From Patescibacteria group bacterium UBA1400 (GTDB lineage Bacteria > Patescibacteriota > Microgenomatia > UBA1400), in NCBI GenBank assembly GCA_002305125.1, contig DBQG01000028.1, positions 1 to 22,928 of the forward strand: a stretch of 22,928 nucleotides of DNA, read 5' to 3'. The notes beneath the pieces are model-generated. The model saw nothing but the letters and a program-made list of their open reading frames with translations. It searched no databases and was not told where the DNA came from. Below, in pieces: positions 1 to 7,439 of the stretch (positions within the stretch are counted from its first letter, which is position 1; each line of letters starts with the position of its first letter). Both the position numbers and the translations under genes were made by a program.

Positions 1-36
1 TAGAAACTTTGGCTATGGAGATTTATCTATATTTGG

Positions 37-1269
37 TTAAACTCTCCACCTTATTATTTCTTTTAATTGTTTTACTCTGTTTTTTTTCATTTCCTCTCTT
101 ACTCTCCCCCATTTAAATTCCTGACTAGAAGCTACTGTTCCCTGTCTTTTTGAGTATCTGAAGGTATGAATGTGTTTAAATCTTTCTCCTAGTTGTTGTT
201 TTATTTCTTTTAGGGTTTCTAGTGTTTGTTTAAACTCCTTTTCTGTTTCTCCGGGAAAACCCACTATTAAATCAGTGGAGAAGGTAAAGTTTTTTATATT
301 TTCATTAATCTCTATTATTTTTTTAAGAAACTGTTTCTTAGTATATCTTCTTCCCATTCTTTTTAAGGTTTGGTTGGAACCTGACTGAAGAGGAATATGA
401 AAATGGGCGGAAAGCCTTTGTATTTCTTTTTTGTTTTCTTTTTTTCTTTTTGGGTTTTTAATTTTCTCTTCTTTTTCTTTGTTTTGTTCCTGTTTATAAA
501 GGTTAAAAAATTCATTGGTAAAAGCTTTAAGATTTATGGAACCAAAACTTATCTTTTCTATATCTGTTTTAGTTAAAATTTCTTTTAAAAGAAAGGCCAG
601 ATGGTTTACTTTATGTTTATGTTCTCCTTTTCTTTCCTTATTGTTTTTTTTGGTTACTGTTTTAAAGTCTGCTAAATCTACACCTGTAAGGATAACCTCT
701 TTTATCCCCTCTTTTTGCTTTTGTTTTATCTCTTTTAAGATTTGGCTTATCTGTTTGCTTTTTGACCTACCCCTGACATAAGGCACAATACAATAGGTAC
801 AAAAGTTGTTGCAGCCATCCTGAACTTTAATAATGGCTTTTTTGTCTCTGGCATACTTATCTTTATAATCTCTTTTCTTTTCCTGTTTTCTTAACAGAAT
901 TTTTTTTCTTAGCAGAACTTGAACTAGGTTTTGTTTTTGGCTGTTGGTTAAAACCAAATCTGTTGTTTTCATTATTTCCTGTTTTTTTCTGTCTTTCTGT
1001 TTGTCTTTGTTTATCTTCTCTACCCAGCAGCCAACAACAATAAGACAGGAGTTTTTGTTTTCTCTTTTTATTCTTCTTAACTCTTTTCTCACTTCCCTGT
1101 CTGCTTTATGGGTAATGGTACAGGTATTAACAATAATTACATCAGCTTTATTTTTTTCCTGTTCTTCTTTTAAACCAAAGCCTGCCAGAGTCTCCCCCAT
1201 CTGTCTGGATTCAGCCTGGTTAACCCGGCAACCAAAGGTAATGATTTTAAAAGTTTTTCTTTTTTCCAT
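37..1269 (-). CDS. mtaB: tRNA threonylcarbamoyladenosine methylthiotransferase (MtaB-like), no TRAM domain
   Basis: A radical-SAM methylthiotransferase, expected to add a methylthio group to t6A37 of tRNAs that read ANN codons. The N-terminal UPF0004 domain has the three cluster cysteines at about residues 14 (FGCRVNQAES), 50 (NTC) and 81 (VGC). The radical-SAM motif CNNFCTYC is at 153-160 and the family motif HIPLQSGSNQ at 291-300. The N-terminal GCRVNQ favours MtaB over MiaB or RimO, which is a family judgement. At 410 residues it is shorter than usual (about 430-450) and ends just after the radical-SAM barrel, so the C-terminal TRAM RNA-binding domain is missing. Lysine-rich stretches at about 206-220 and 258-282 look like insertions. 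The ATG has no Shine-Dalgarno site, and an extended -10 lies about 27 bases upstream. It is the last gene of the left-hand minus-strand run. Confidence 0.88.
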   Translation of the reverse strand: MEKRKTFKIITFGCRVNQAESRQMGETLAGFGLKEEQEKNKADVIIVNTCTITHKADREVRKELRRIKRENKNSCLIVVGCWVEKINKDKQKDRKKQEIMKTTDLVLTNSQKQNLVQVLLRKKILLRKQEKKRDYKDKYARDKKAIIKVQDGCNNFCTYCIVPYVRGRSKSKQISQILKEIKQKQKEGIKEVILTGVDLADFKTVTKKNNKERKGEHKHKVNHLAFLLKEILTKTDIEKISFGSINLKAFTNEFFNLYKQEQNKEKEEKIKNPKRKKENKKEIQRLSAHFHIPLQSGSNQTLKRMGRRYTKKQFLKKIIEINENIKNFTFSTDLIVGFPGETEKEFKQTLETLKEIKQQLGERFKHIHTFRYSKRQGTVASSQEFKWGRVREEMKKNRVKQLKEIIRWRV

Positions 1270-1296
1270 TCTTATTTAAAAGTATTTTCAGGTAGT

Positions 1297-1305
1297 ATTG
1301 TAACA
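1297..1305 (-). promoter_or_regulatory. Extended -10 promoter for mtaB
   Basis: The minus strand reads TGT-TACAAT, an extended -10 element, 27 bases upstream of the mtaB ATG and downstream of the lgt stop. No convincing -35 is visible. The predicted transcript would have a leader of about 20 bases without a Shine-Dalgarno site. mtaB may therefore be transcribed separately from lgt. Confidence 0.4.
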
Positions 1306-1339
1306 AAAGTTTTTGAAAGGAGTAAGTAATCTTTTTTTA

Positions 1340-2089
1340 TTAGGATTGCTTCTTTTGGCTGTTTTTAAAAATAAATAAGAATGATGCAACTATAAGCAGT
1401 AAAGAAACGACTTGATTAACCCTTATTCCCATTATTATCCAGCTTCTGATTCTTAAAAACTCCAGCAGAAAACGGCCCAAGCTGTAAAGTCCAAGATAAA
1501 GGAAAAACAGGCTGCCTTTATGCTTAAATGTTTTCTCTTTCAAAAGGTAGTAAAGAACTAGAAAGATTATTAAGCCTAAAATGCTTTCATAAAAAAACAA
1601 GGGGTGGAAAAAGCTGAAACCTGCCACTTCCTCAAGCCTGTTTTCTGGCTTAATATAAATTCCCCAGGGAAGACTGGTAGGCTGGCCGTAAAGCTCCTGA
1701 TTAAAAAAGTTGCCCCAGCGGCCGATACTATGGCCTAAACTTAACCCTATACCGGAAATATCAAGTAAGGACAAAAGCTGTTTTTTCCCCATTTTTTGTT
1801 GCCTGGCAAAAAAAAACATACCCAACGCTCCTCCGGCCAAAGCTCCAAAAATTCCCAAACCTCCTTGCCAAAAGTAAAATATTTCTTGGGGAAACTGCCC
1901 ATAATAATTCCAGTAATCAATTACATGATAAACTCTGGCACCTATAAGGCCAGGAATCAAAAGCCAAGGAAGCAGGTCAGATAAAGAAATACTTTTTATG
2001 GATAAATTCTCTTGAACAGCTATTTTTTTTGCTACTAAAGCGCCTGTCACAATCCCTAAAGCCAGGAAAAAGCCATAAACTTGAAACAT
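1340..2089 (-). CDS. lgt: Prolipoprotein diacylglyceryl transferase
   Basis: An integral membrane enzyme that moves a diacylglyceryl group from phosphatidylglycerol to the lipobox cysteine of prolipoproteins. The Lgt signature is clear: GARVYHVIDYW near residue 50, GGLGIFGALAGG near 77-88, and the core HSIGRWGNFFNQELYG at about 120-135 containing the essential His, Arg and Asn. HPLFFYES follows near 162 and YSLGRFLLEFLR near 202. About seven hydrophobic segments are present, and 249 residues is typical. I chose the ATG at 2089 rather than the TTG one codon earlier. That ATG overlaps the TGA stop of the upstream membrane gene (TGATG), so translation is probably coupled. It implies that this cell makes lipoproteins. 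Confidence 0.96.
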   Translation of the reverse strand: MFQVYGFFLALGIVTGALVAKKIAVQENLSIKSISLSDLLPWLLIPGLIGARVYHVIDYWNYYGQFPQEIFYFWQGGLGIFGALAGGALGMFFFARQQKMGKKQLLSLLDISGIGLSLGHSIGRWGNFFNQELYGQPTSLPWGIYIKPENRLEEVAGFSFFHPLFFYESILGLIIFLVLYYLLKEKTFKHKGSLFFLYLGLYSLGRFLLEFLRIRSWIIMGIRVNQVVSLLLIVASFLFIFKNSQKKQS

Positions 2090-2658
2090 CAAAACATTAG
2101 TAAAGTTAATAAACCAAACATTAGACTCATAAAGTAAAGAAAAAGGTTTTGTTCTTTTTGACTGACCGGTCTTTTAATCTGCCAAAAAAGCCAGTTTAAA
2201 TCCTTTCCCTGCAAAATCTCATCCCACTCTTCCAGTAAAAGCTTAAAGCCAATCGCCATCACCAGGGCCTTGCCAAACAAACCTGCGGTTGAAGTGAGGC
2301 TGAAAAAAGCTAAAACCAGCCAAGCTGTCTGAAATAAAAAGCTTTGCGAGGCCAATTGCTTTTGTTCATGAATCCCGGCTTCCAGCAGATCCCAGGTTTT
2401 ACCAAACTGTTTTTGTTTCATTAACTCCTTAACCTGTAAAGATAGCGGATCATCAGGCTTGGTAAAGTAAACATACAAAAGCTGATCTAGTTTTACAAAA
2501 TGAGCTCCCAGCAAAGCTCCCAGCAGCCATAAAAAAAGATCTTTGGCTGACAGGGTCAAAAAGGCAAAGCTAAGCTGAAAGTCCTGAGTTTTAAGAAGAA
2601 CAAAAACAGCCAAAAAATAAGCGGTAAATATAAGGGTTTTTAAAAAGGCTCTTTTCAT
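2089..2658 (-). CDS. Unknown membrane protein, coupled to lgt
   Basis: I do not recognise this 189-residue protein. It has a hydrophobic N-terminal segment (about 8-23), a second around 28-56, a helical charged stretch (about 60-103, rich in Lys, Gln and Leu), a third hydrophobic region (about 104-142) and a C-terminal membrane segment (about 172-189) that runs to the end. The predicted form is a four- to five-pass membrane protein with a cytoplasmic loop. Its TGA stop overlaps the lgt ATG by one base. It lies 52 bases after acylphosphatase, with only a weak purine-rich stretch before the ATG. The tight coupling suggests a membrane or lipoprotein role, but this is inference from position alone. 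Confidence 0.8.
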   Translation of the reverse strand: MKRAFLKTLIFTAYFLAVFVLLKTQDFQLSFAFLTLSAKDLFLWLLGALLGAHFVKLDQLLYVYFTKPDDPLSLQVKELMKQKQFGKTWDLLEAGIHEQKQLASQSFLFQTAWLVLAFFSLTSTAGLFGKALVMAIGFKLLLEEWDEILQGKDLNWLFWQIKRPVSQKEQNLFLYFMSLMFGLLTLLMF

Positions 2659-2710
2659 CTTTTTTTTACTTCTTAACTCATCTTAAAAGGTTTTTTTGCT
2701 CCTGGCAAGC

Positions 2711-2974
2711 TTACTTTATTTCAAACTCTTTTATCTTTTGCTCAGGTTCTTTCCTGACTTTTACCTCTTTAACCTGACTTAAAGGAGAACCCTGATAACA
2801 CCAGTTAAGCATCGCTTCCACCCTTTGTCTCTCTCCTTCAAAAACAGCCTCAACCCGGCCGTCTGCCAGATTTTTAACCCAGCCCTTTATCTTAAGTTTT
2901 TGGGCCTGCTCTTGGGTATACTTTCTAAAAAAAACTCCCTGAACTCTTCCGGAAATAAAAACATGAGCTCTCAT
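2711..2974 (-). CDS. acyP: Acylphosphatase
   Basis: A small cytosolic enzyme that hydrolyses acyl phosphates such as acetyl phosphate or carbamoyl phosphate. At 87 residues it has the normal length. The phosphate-binding loop GRVQGVFFR at about 9-17 includes the catalytic Arg17. GWVKNLADGRVEAVFEG at about 31-47 includes the catalytic Asn35. It sits 18 bases after the 108-residue unknown gene, has a short AGGA site ahead of its ATG, and is part of the minus-strand operon. Confidence 0.95.
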   Translation of the reverse strand: MRAHVFISGRVQGVFFRKYTQEQAQKLKIKGWVKNLADGRVEAVFEGERQRVEAMLNWCYQGSPLSQVKEVKVRKEPEQKIKEFEIK

Positions 2975-2992
2975 TTTAATTCCTGTTAATTT

Positions 2993-3319
2993 TTATTTGC
3001 TTTGCTTGTCTTTTTCTTTTTCTTCTTGTTTTAGTTTTCTCTCTTCATTTAACTGCTTCATTTTCCACATAAAAAGCCTGGACTTACTGTTAACATTTGA
3101 AGCATCCTTAACAAAAATCCTGGCTTCTTCCAAAACATTTCTGGGCTGAGTTTTAGCCAACCTTATATATAAACTTTTTCTTTTATCATCCCCCAACTCT
3201 TTGGCTAGTCTCAAACCATAATCCTGAAACTCTTGGGAAATATATTTTTTTCTGGAAATATCATAGGTTTTTAAAATACTGCCCAGAGCTTGCATGCCCT
3301 TCTTAGCTTTTGTTCTCAT
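2993..3319 (-). CDS. Unknown small basic protein
   Basis: A 108-residue soluble protein with many charged residues and no signal peptide or membrane segment. The N-terminal part contains KKYISQEFQDYGLRLAKEL, the middle has KSLYIRLAKTQPRNVLEEA, and the lysine/glutamate-rich tail from about residue 90 is probably a helix or disordered. The gene start overlaps the end of the transporter gene by 17 bases. A good GAGGAG site seven bases before the ATG, inside the transporter gene, supports the start. I believe similar helical proteins occur in other CPR genomes but cannot name a family. A nucleic-acid-binding role would fit the basic character, but nothing shows it. Confidence 0.78.
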   Translation of the reverse strand: MRTKAKKGMQALGSILKTYDISRKKYISQEFQDYGLRLAKELGDDKRKSLYIRLAKTQPRNVLEEARIFVKDASNVNSKSRLFMWKMKQLNEERKLKQEEKEKDKQSK

Positions 3320-4496
3320 AATCTATCTCCTCTTTGGTAACTAGTAAGGATGTTAGAATCCCAACACTGGCCAACAGAAAAATTACAAACCAGGAAACCT
3401 GCTTTTGCAGCATATACCAAACCAGAAGACAGCCTAAAAAAGCTCCGCCGTGAATACCTATCTCCCTGACTATTAAAAACTCAAGTTTTTTCCTTTTAAT
3501 CATACTTTGATAAACCAAGGCATCAAACGGAGTATAAAGAAGCAAAGTTCCAAATCCGTATAAAACATTAGAAAAAAAGACGGTTAAGGGTGATAACAGA
3601 AAGCTTCTTACTACCCAAATCAGGCTTGTAAGACTAACTCCCCATTTTAAAATCCTAAAATCACTCTTTTTATCAATAACTTTACCCAACCACCATAAAA
3701 ATATTAATGACAGCAATAGAGCTAAAGTTTGAATTCCTCCCACCACCTCATAGTTTTTAACTGCCAAAAACATGAAAATTGGCCAGGCAATAACTAAGAT
3801 AACATCTTTTAAACCAAAGCCTAAAAAAGACAGCATAAAGTTTTGGTTTTCTTTGCTGACTGCAGTTTTCAAAGCTCTTTTAAGATTAAACTCCATCTGT
3901 TTTTTTTCAAACTGGTCAAAAAACATCGGCAGACCGGAAAACAAAACTATAACTATAGCCACTGCATACAAGGCCTTAAATCCTAAAGCTACAATTAAAA
4001 CTCCTCCCAAAAACGGACCCAAACTGCCTGCCAGCTGGTCAATAATTTTAAGCCAGGAAGTCTCTTTGCCAAACCGACCCTCTCCTGTTTTGGTTCCTAC
4101 CACGCAATAATGAAAAGGAAGCCAGGTTAAAGGAATGGTGATCCCCCAGATAATGGCAGAAGCAATTAAAAAGTTAAAGTCATTTTTACCTAAAATTAAA
4201 AATATTAAAAAAACAACTCTTAACAAAGAGCTTAAAAACTCAGTCAGATCAACTCCCAGTTTGGTCATCATAAACCCGACCGGAAAAACGCTTAAAAGCA
4301 CCCAAAGATGATAAACGGCATAATACAAAAACGGCGCTTCAATTCTGCCGATAATCTCATAAATATATAAAGGAATAAAAAGATAAACCAGGTTCATACC
4401 TAAAGCCCGGAAAAGGTTGGTTAGATAGACTCCTTTTTCTCCGGAAAGAAGAGTAAACCTATGTCTTAGAATATACTGATGATTTTCTCTCAGCAT
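3303..4496 (-). CDS. MFS-like multi-pass transporter
   Basis: A 397-residue membrane protein with about 12 hydrophobic segments, matching the Major Facilitator Superfamily in size and layout. The first helix follows LLSGEKGVYLTNLFRALG. A degenerate loop 2-3 motif is seen near 73-88 (VGFMMTKLGVDLTEF). A central charged loop follows FFDQFEKKQMEF near residue 200. The second half begins at FLGFGLKDVILVIAWPIF. Specificity cannot be read from the sequence. The start codon shares one base with the pth stop (TAATG), and an AAGGA site lies in the end of pth. The 3' end overlaps the next gene by 17 bases. A flippase-like role is possible given the nearby lgt, but this is unsupported. Confidence 0.8.
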   Translation of the reverse strand: MLRENHQYILRHRFTLLSGEKGVYLTNLFRALGMNLVYLFIPLYIYEIIGRIEAPFLYYAVYHLWVLLSVFPVGFMMTKLGVDLTEFLSSLLRVVFLIFLILGKNDFNFLIASAIIWGITIPLTWLPFHYCVVGTKTGEGRFGKETSWLKIIDQLAGSLGPFLGGVLIVALGFKALYAVAIVIVLFSGLPMFFDQFEKKQMEFNLKRALKTAVSKENQNFMLSFLGFGLKDVILVIAWPIFMFLAVKNYEVVGGIQTLALLLSLIFLWWLGKVIDKKSDFRILKWGVSLTSLIWVVRSFLLSPLTVFFSNVLYGFGTLLLYTPFDALVYQSMIKRKKLEFLIVREIGIHGGAFLGCLLVWYMLQKQVSWFVIFLLASVGILTSLLVTKEEIDYENKS

Positions 4497-5014
4497 TAAA
4501 GCTTGTCCTTAATATCCTTTATCGCTTGTTTTAAAGTGGCAGTTAACAGGGTTTTTTCTTCTAAAGTTAACTTTTGCAGCACATACTCTTTGCCGGGAAT
4601 GGTTTTTTCTTGTCTTGATTCAACTCCGATTCTGGCCCGCCAAAAACTATCCCCGCCTATCTTTTCTGCAATTGATTTTAAACCGTTATGGCTTTTTGGC
4701 CCCTTGCCTAAGCTTAACTTATACTCTCCCAGGTTAAAATCCAGATCGTCATGAACCACCCAAAAATCTTTTAAACTCAGTTTGTAAAAACTTTTTACCT
4801 TGGCCACGGTTTCTCCGGAACTGTTCATAAAAGTCTGGGGCTTAACCAAAAGCAGATCCTGATTCAGCCTTGCTACCTGGGCTTTAAATTTAGTTTGAGG
4901 CTGCCACTCTGCTTTTTCCAGTCTGGCCCAAATGTCTAACAATAAAAAACCGGCATTATGCCTGGTACTTTCGTATTGTTTGCCGGGATTGCCTAAACCG
5001 AAAATTACTTTCAT
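4496..5014 (-). CDS. pth: Peptidyl-tRNA hydrolase
   Basis: Releases the peptide from peptidyl-tRNA that has dropped off the ribosome, recycling tRNA. The catalytic set is complete: Asn9 and His19 in GLGNPGKQYESTRHNAG, Met63-Asn64 in PQTFMNSSGE, Asp89 in VVHDDLDF, and His109-Asn110 in KSHNGLKSI. At 172 residues it is somewhat shorter than the 194-residue E. coli enzyme, mostly at the C-terminus. Its ATG overlaps the TGA of the phosphoribosyltransferase gene (ATGA) with a GGAG site eight bases upstream. Its stop shares a base with the transporter start, so three genes are translationally linked. Confidence 0.97.
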   Translation of the reverse strand: MKVIFGLGNPGKQYESTRHNAGFLLLDIWARLEKAEWQPQTKFKAQVARLNQDLLLVKPQTFMNSSGETVAKVKSFYKLSLKDFWVVHDDLDFNLGEYKLSLGKGPKSHNGLKSIAEKIGGDSFWRARIGVESRQEKTIPGKEYVLQKLTLEEKTLLTATLKQAIKDIKDKL

Positions 5015-5643
5015 GAAAGAAGCTCCAATACTTCCTCATCAGAAACCTGAGGAAACTGATTGTAAAACTGACCGACAGCAAAAAAAGGTTCTGGTGCCTC
5101 CAAATAAATTACTTCATCTGCTTCCTGTTCCAGTTTAGCTACGGTGTCTTTAGCCAGTACCGGCAATGCCGCTATCACTCTTTTGGGCTCACTGTTCCAT
5201 ACTTCCCTAATCCCGGCGATAATGGTGGCGCCTGTTGCAGCTCCATCATCAACCACAACCACAATTTTACCTTTTAAATCAATTGCTGCTTTTTTTCTCC
5301 TAAAGGTTTCTTCTCTTTGTTTAATCAGCTGCTGAACCTGATCTATCTGCTCGTTAAGATACTGCTTGCTGGCCCCCACATCTTTAACTAGTCTTTTATC
5401 AAGATATTTTGAACCCTTAGTCTCTCCCACTGCTCCTAAAGCCAGTTCCTGATGTCCTGGTGCGCCGATCTTTTTAACCAGCAAAACATCTAAAGGAGCC
5501 TTAAGTTTTTCGGCAACCTGTTTGGCTACCGGCACTCCGCCTCTTGGTAAACCCAGCACTACCACTTTTCCTTTAAGCTCCTGAACTTCGTTAAAAACTT
5601 TTTCAGCCAGCATAATTCCGGCCTGTTTACGGTCTTCAAACAC
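5011..5643 (-). CDS. Phosphoribosyltransferase-family protein
   Basis: A 210-residue type I PRTase-fold protein. The PRPP-binding loop VVVVDDGAATGAT is at about 128-140. The N-terminal GLPRGGVPVAKQVAEKL (about 31-47) and KKIGAPGHQELALGAVGE (about 57-74) match the predicted phosphoribosyltransferases of the COG1926 type. Substrate is unknown, and some members are fused to or encoded near hydrolases. The start is GTG at 5643, supported by a strong AGGAGG five bases upstream. It lies 18 bases after the DUF4870-like gene and overlaps pth by four bases (ATGA). Confidence 0.85.
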   Translation of the reverse strand: MFEDRKQAGIMLAEKVFNEVQELKGKVVVLGLPRGGVPVAKQVAEKLKAPLDVLLVKKIGAPGHQELALGAVGETKGSKYLDKRLVKDVGASKQYLNEQIDQVQQLIKQREETFRRKKAAIDLKGKIVVVVDDGAATGATIIAGIREVWNSEPKRVIAALPVLAKDTVAKLEQEADEVIYLEAPEPFFAVGQFYNQFPQVSDEEVLELLS

Positions 5644-5661
5644 TTATTCCTCCTTAAAACG

Positions 5662-5964
5662 TTATTTCATTTTCTTAAGCTGGTTTTCGGCAAACTCACC
5701 TACTACCGGGAGTTTAAACTTCTCTCCCTGATAAGCCTTTATTATTAAAACCAACCAAAGCACAAAAGAAAAGATCATGACCAAGGGAGCTAAAATCCAA
5801 CCCAGCAAAGGAATCATGGTTAAAATAGTCAAGGCTCCAAAAGTAACTACCGACTGCATGGCATGAAATCTTATCTCTTCATCTTTTTCTGTCAACAAGA
5901 AAATTAAACCGGTAACCCAAACGCCCACATAACAAAGAGCTGCTTTTAAATTTTTGTCTTTCAA
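5662..5964 (-). CDS. DUF4870-like small membrane protein
   Basis: About 100 residues, with a first membrane segment (ALCYVGVWVTGLIFLL), a charged hinge EKDEEIRFHAMQSVVTFG typical of DUF4870/Tic20-like proteins, then two more hydrophobic segments and a basic tail. Function is unknown for the family. The start is decided by the ribosome site. A near-perfect AGGAGGTGAT (about 5968-5977) overlaps the GTG at 5973, which rules that codon out, and is eight bases from the TTG at 5964. I therefore start at the TTG. The gene follows endonuclease Q after a gap of about 67 bases and precedes the phosphoribosyltransferase. Confidence 0.8.
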   Translation of the reverse strand: MKDKNLKAALCYVGVWVTGLIFLLTEKDEEIRFHAMQSVVTFGALTILTMIPLLGWILAPLVMIFSFVLWLVLIIKAYQGEKFKLPVVGEFAENQLKKMK

Positions 5965-5967
5965 TTT

Positions 5968-5977
5968 AATCACCTCC
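5968..5977 (-). promoter_or_regulatory. Full-length Shine-Dalgarno site selecting a TTG start
   Basis: The minus strand reads AGGAGGTGAT, complementary to the end of 16S rRNA over its whole length. It overlaps the in-frame GTG at 5973 and is spaced correctly for the TTG at 5964. It is one of the strongest ribosome binding sites in the window and suggests high expression of the small membrane protein. Confidence 0.7.
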
Positions 5978-6031
5978 TTTTAAATTTTATTTTTTTAAGT
6001 TTTACTTATTGTTCTTAAAAACTTTTTTCTT

Positions 6032-7399
6032 TTAAAAAATAGTCATCTGTTTTTTTTCATCCAGAGTTTGACTCAAACTGCTTTCCTGTTTTTCATCCTG
6101 CCATATTTTTACTATACCAAAAACGCCGTCAAAACCCGGTTCAATTACGATCTTGCCCGTCCTCACTTTTTCCACCCCCAAAGCTGTCTTAGTCCCGCTT
6201 AATGCTTCAATTTCTTCGAGTTTGCTTTGGGTCAGGATCTTAAGCTCAGAACCAAGCTTTTCTAATAATTTATTATACTCATTTTCTACTTTTATACTTG
6301 ATATTCCAGTATTTAATGATTCGGATAAAATTTCCGCTAATGGCACAAGCATTATATAGGGAGGTCTTGTTTGATCTTCAGGATTGTAAAAACCCACTAC
6401 TCCGGCAGGATTGGCTTTTTTAATTGGTTTTATCTCTTTTTTTGAAGCTAGTTCCTCTACTCTGTGCATCACGCCCAAGGTTAAGGGCTTGCCACAAACA
6501 GGACAAATAGTACCCTGGTTCACCGTCTGCTCAGGAGAGTGTCTGACCTGACAACTTCTGTGTCCTGTGTAATGATACTTACCCTCTTCCGGATGAAACT
6601 CAACTGTATAAGCTATCTGCCAATCTGAATCTTTATGCCTTTGCAAAGCATTTAAAAGATCCTTATAAGTAAACTCTTTTACCTCTTTACGGCTCTGCAG
6701 AACAGTCAGCTCGCGTCCCAGCTTGGCCGGACTATGGGCATCAGAAAAAGAAACAATACTTTTGTCCTCCAGGTCTTTAAGACGCCAGTTCATAGCCGGG
6801 TCTGAGGAAAGACCGGTTTCAACAGCAAAAATATTTTTGTGGTACTTACCCCAGCACTCTTCAATGGTATCAAAACCTGACTTAGAACCAAACATGGCAA
6901 ACCAGGGAGTCCAAATATGAGCCGGAATAATCATTACCTTTGAATCTATAGACCAAACCAACTCACCCAGCTGCATAGAAGAAAGGCCAATAATCGGTCT
7001 GCCGTCTGCTAAAAGATTACAGCCTCTTTTTTTAAGTTCTGCGTTGATTTTACTGGCTACGGCAAAAGAAGGGCTTAAAACCACATTATGAATCCTTCTG
7101 CTTTTACCTCCCTGAGAGTAAATAGAAGCTATTTCTGTTGACAGAACAAATCTTACTGGCTGACTGCTCTCTTTATTTTTCTGATTATTATTTTCTTCCT
7201 TAAGCTTAAAAATACCCTGAGCCTCTTCTTCAAGACTGGCTTCAAGCTCTTTTAGCCAAAGCGGGTGAGTCCAGTCAGCCGTACCTAAAAGATCAATACC
7301 TTTTTTACGGGCCCATTGGGTCATGGTTTTGGGTTCCATTTTTTGAGAAACAGCCCTGGAGTATTTGGAGTGAAGGTGCAAATCTGCTACAATTTTCAT
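6032..7399 (-). CDS. Endonuclease Q-like PHP-domain DNA repair nuclease
   Basis: Related to endonuclease Q, which cuts DNA 5' of deaminated bases (uracil, hypoxanthine) and abasic sites. The PHP metal ligands are visible: DLHLH at 6-10, ADWTHP at 41-46, the Glu in STEIASIY (89), His104 in RRIHNVVL, His161 in PAHIWTPWF, and FSDAHS at 218-223. A zinc-binding region follows, with C283, H287, and C299/C302 in CPVCGK. The C-terminal part ends with GKIVIEPGFDGVFG (415-428). At 455 residues it is slightly longer than the roughly 400-425 usual for EndoQ. I start at the ATG at 7399. An upstream ATG at 7489 would add 30 residues without family character and run into the divergent gene. EndoQ is best known from Thermococcales and methanogens, with few bacterial examples. 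The domain order supports the call, but the substrate is inferred. Confidence 0.85.
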   Translation of the reverse strand: MKIVADLHLHSKYSRAVSQKMEPKTMTQWARKKGIDLLGTADWTHPLWLKELEASLEEEAQGIFKLKEENNNQKNKESSQPVRFVLSTEIASIYSQGGKSRRIHNVVLSPSFAVASKINAELKKRGCNLLADGRPIIGLSSMQLGELVWSIDSKVMIIPAHIWTPWFAMFGSKSGFDTIEECWGKYHKNIFAVETGLSSDPAMNWRLKDLEDKSIVSFSDAHSPAKLGRELTVLQSRKEVKEFTYKDLLNALQRHKDSDWQIAYTVEFHPEEGKYHYTGHRSCQVRHSPEQTVNQGTICPVCGKPLTLGVMHRVEELASKKEIKPIKKANPAGVVGFYNPEDQTRPPYIMLVPLAEILSESLNTGISSIKVENEYNKLLEKLGSELKILTQSKLEEIEALSGTKTALGVEKVRTGKIVIEPGFDGVFGIVKIWQDEKQESSLSQTLDEKKQMTIF

Positions 7400-7407
7400 A
7401 TATTTTA

Positions 7408-7416
7408 ATTGTATCA
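7408..7416 (-). promoter_or_regulatory. Extended -10 promoter for endonuclease Q (near-leaderless)
   Basis: The minus strand reads TGA-TACAAT, eight bases before the endonuclease Q ATG at 7399. With initiation about seven bases after the hexamer, the leader would be about two bases. There is no Shine-Dalgarno site. It lies in the 40-base divergent gap shared with the GT2 gene, so the two promoters must overlap or sit back to back. Confidence 0.5.
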
Positions 7417-7439
7417 TTGGCTTTGTAAATTTAAAACTT

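Noticed and set aside
1..36. A missing TRAM domain of MtaB restored by a frameshift
   Set aside because: All three minus-strand frames meet a stop within this stretch, and none shows TRAM-like sequence.
5965..5973. GTG start for the DUF4870-like gene
   Set aside because: It lies inside the AGGAGGTGAT site and cannot be used together with it. The TTG at 5964 is correctly spaced.
5974..6031. Terminator after endonuclease Q
   Set aside because: AAGTTTT and AAAACTT can pair, but the loop is 14 bases and A residues, not T, follow.
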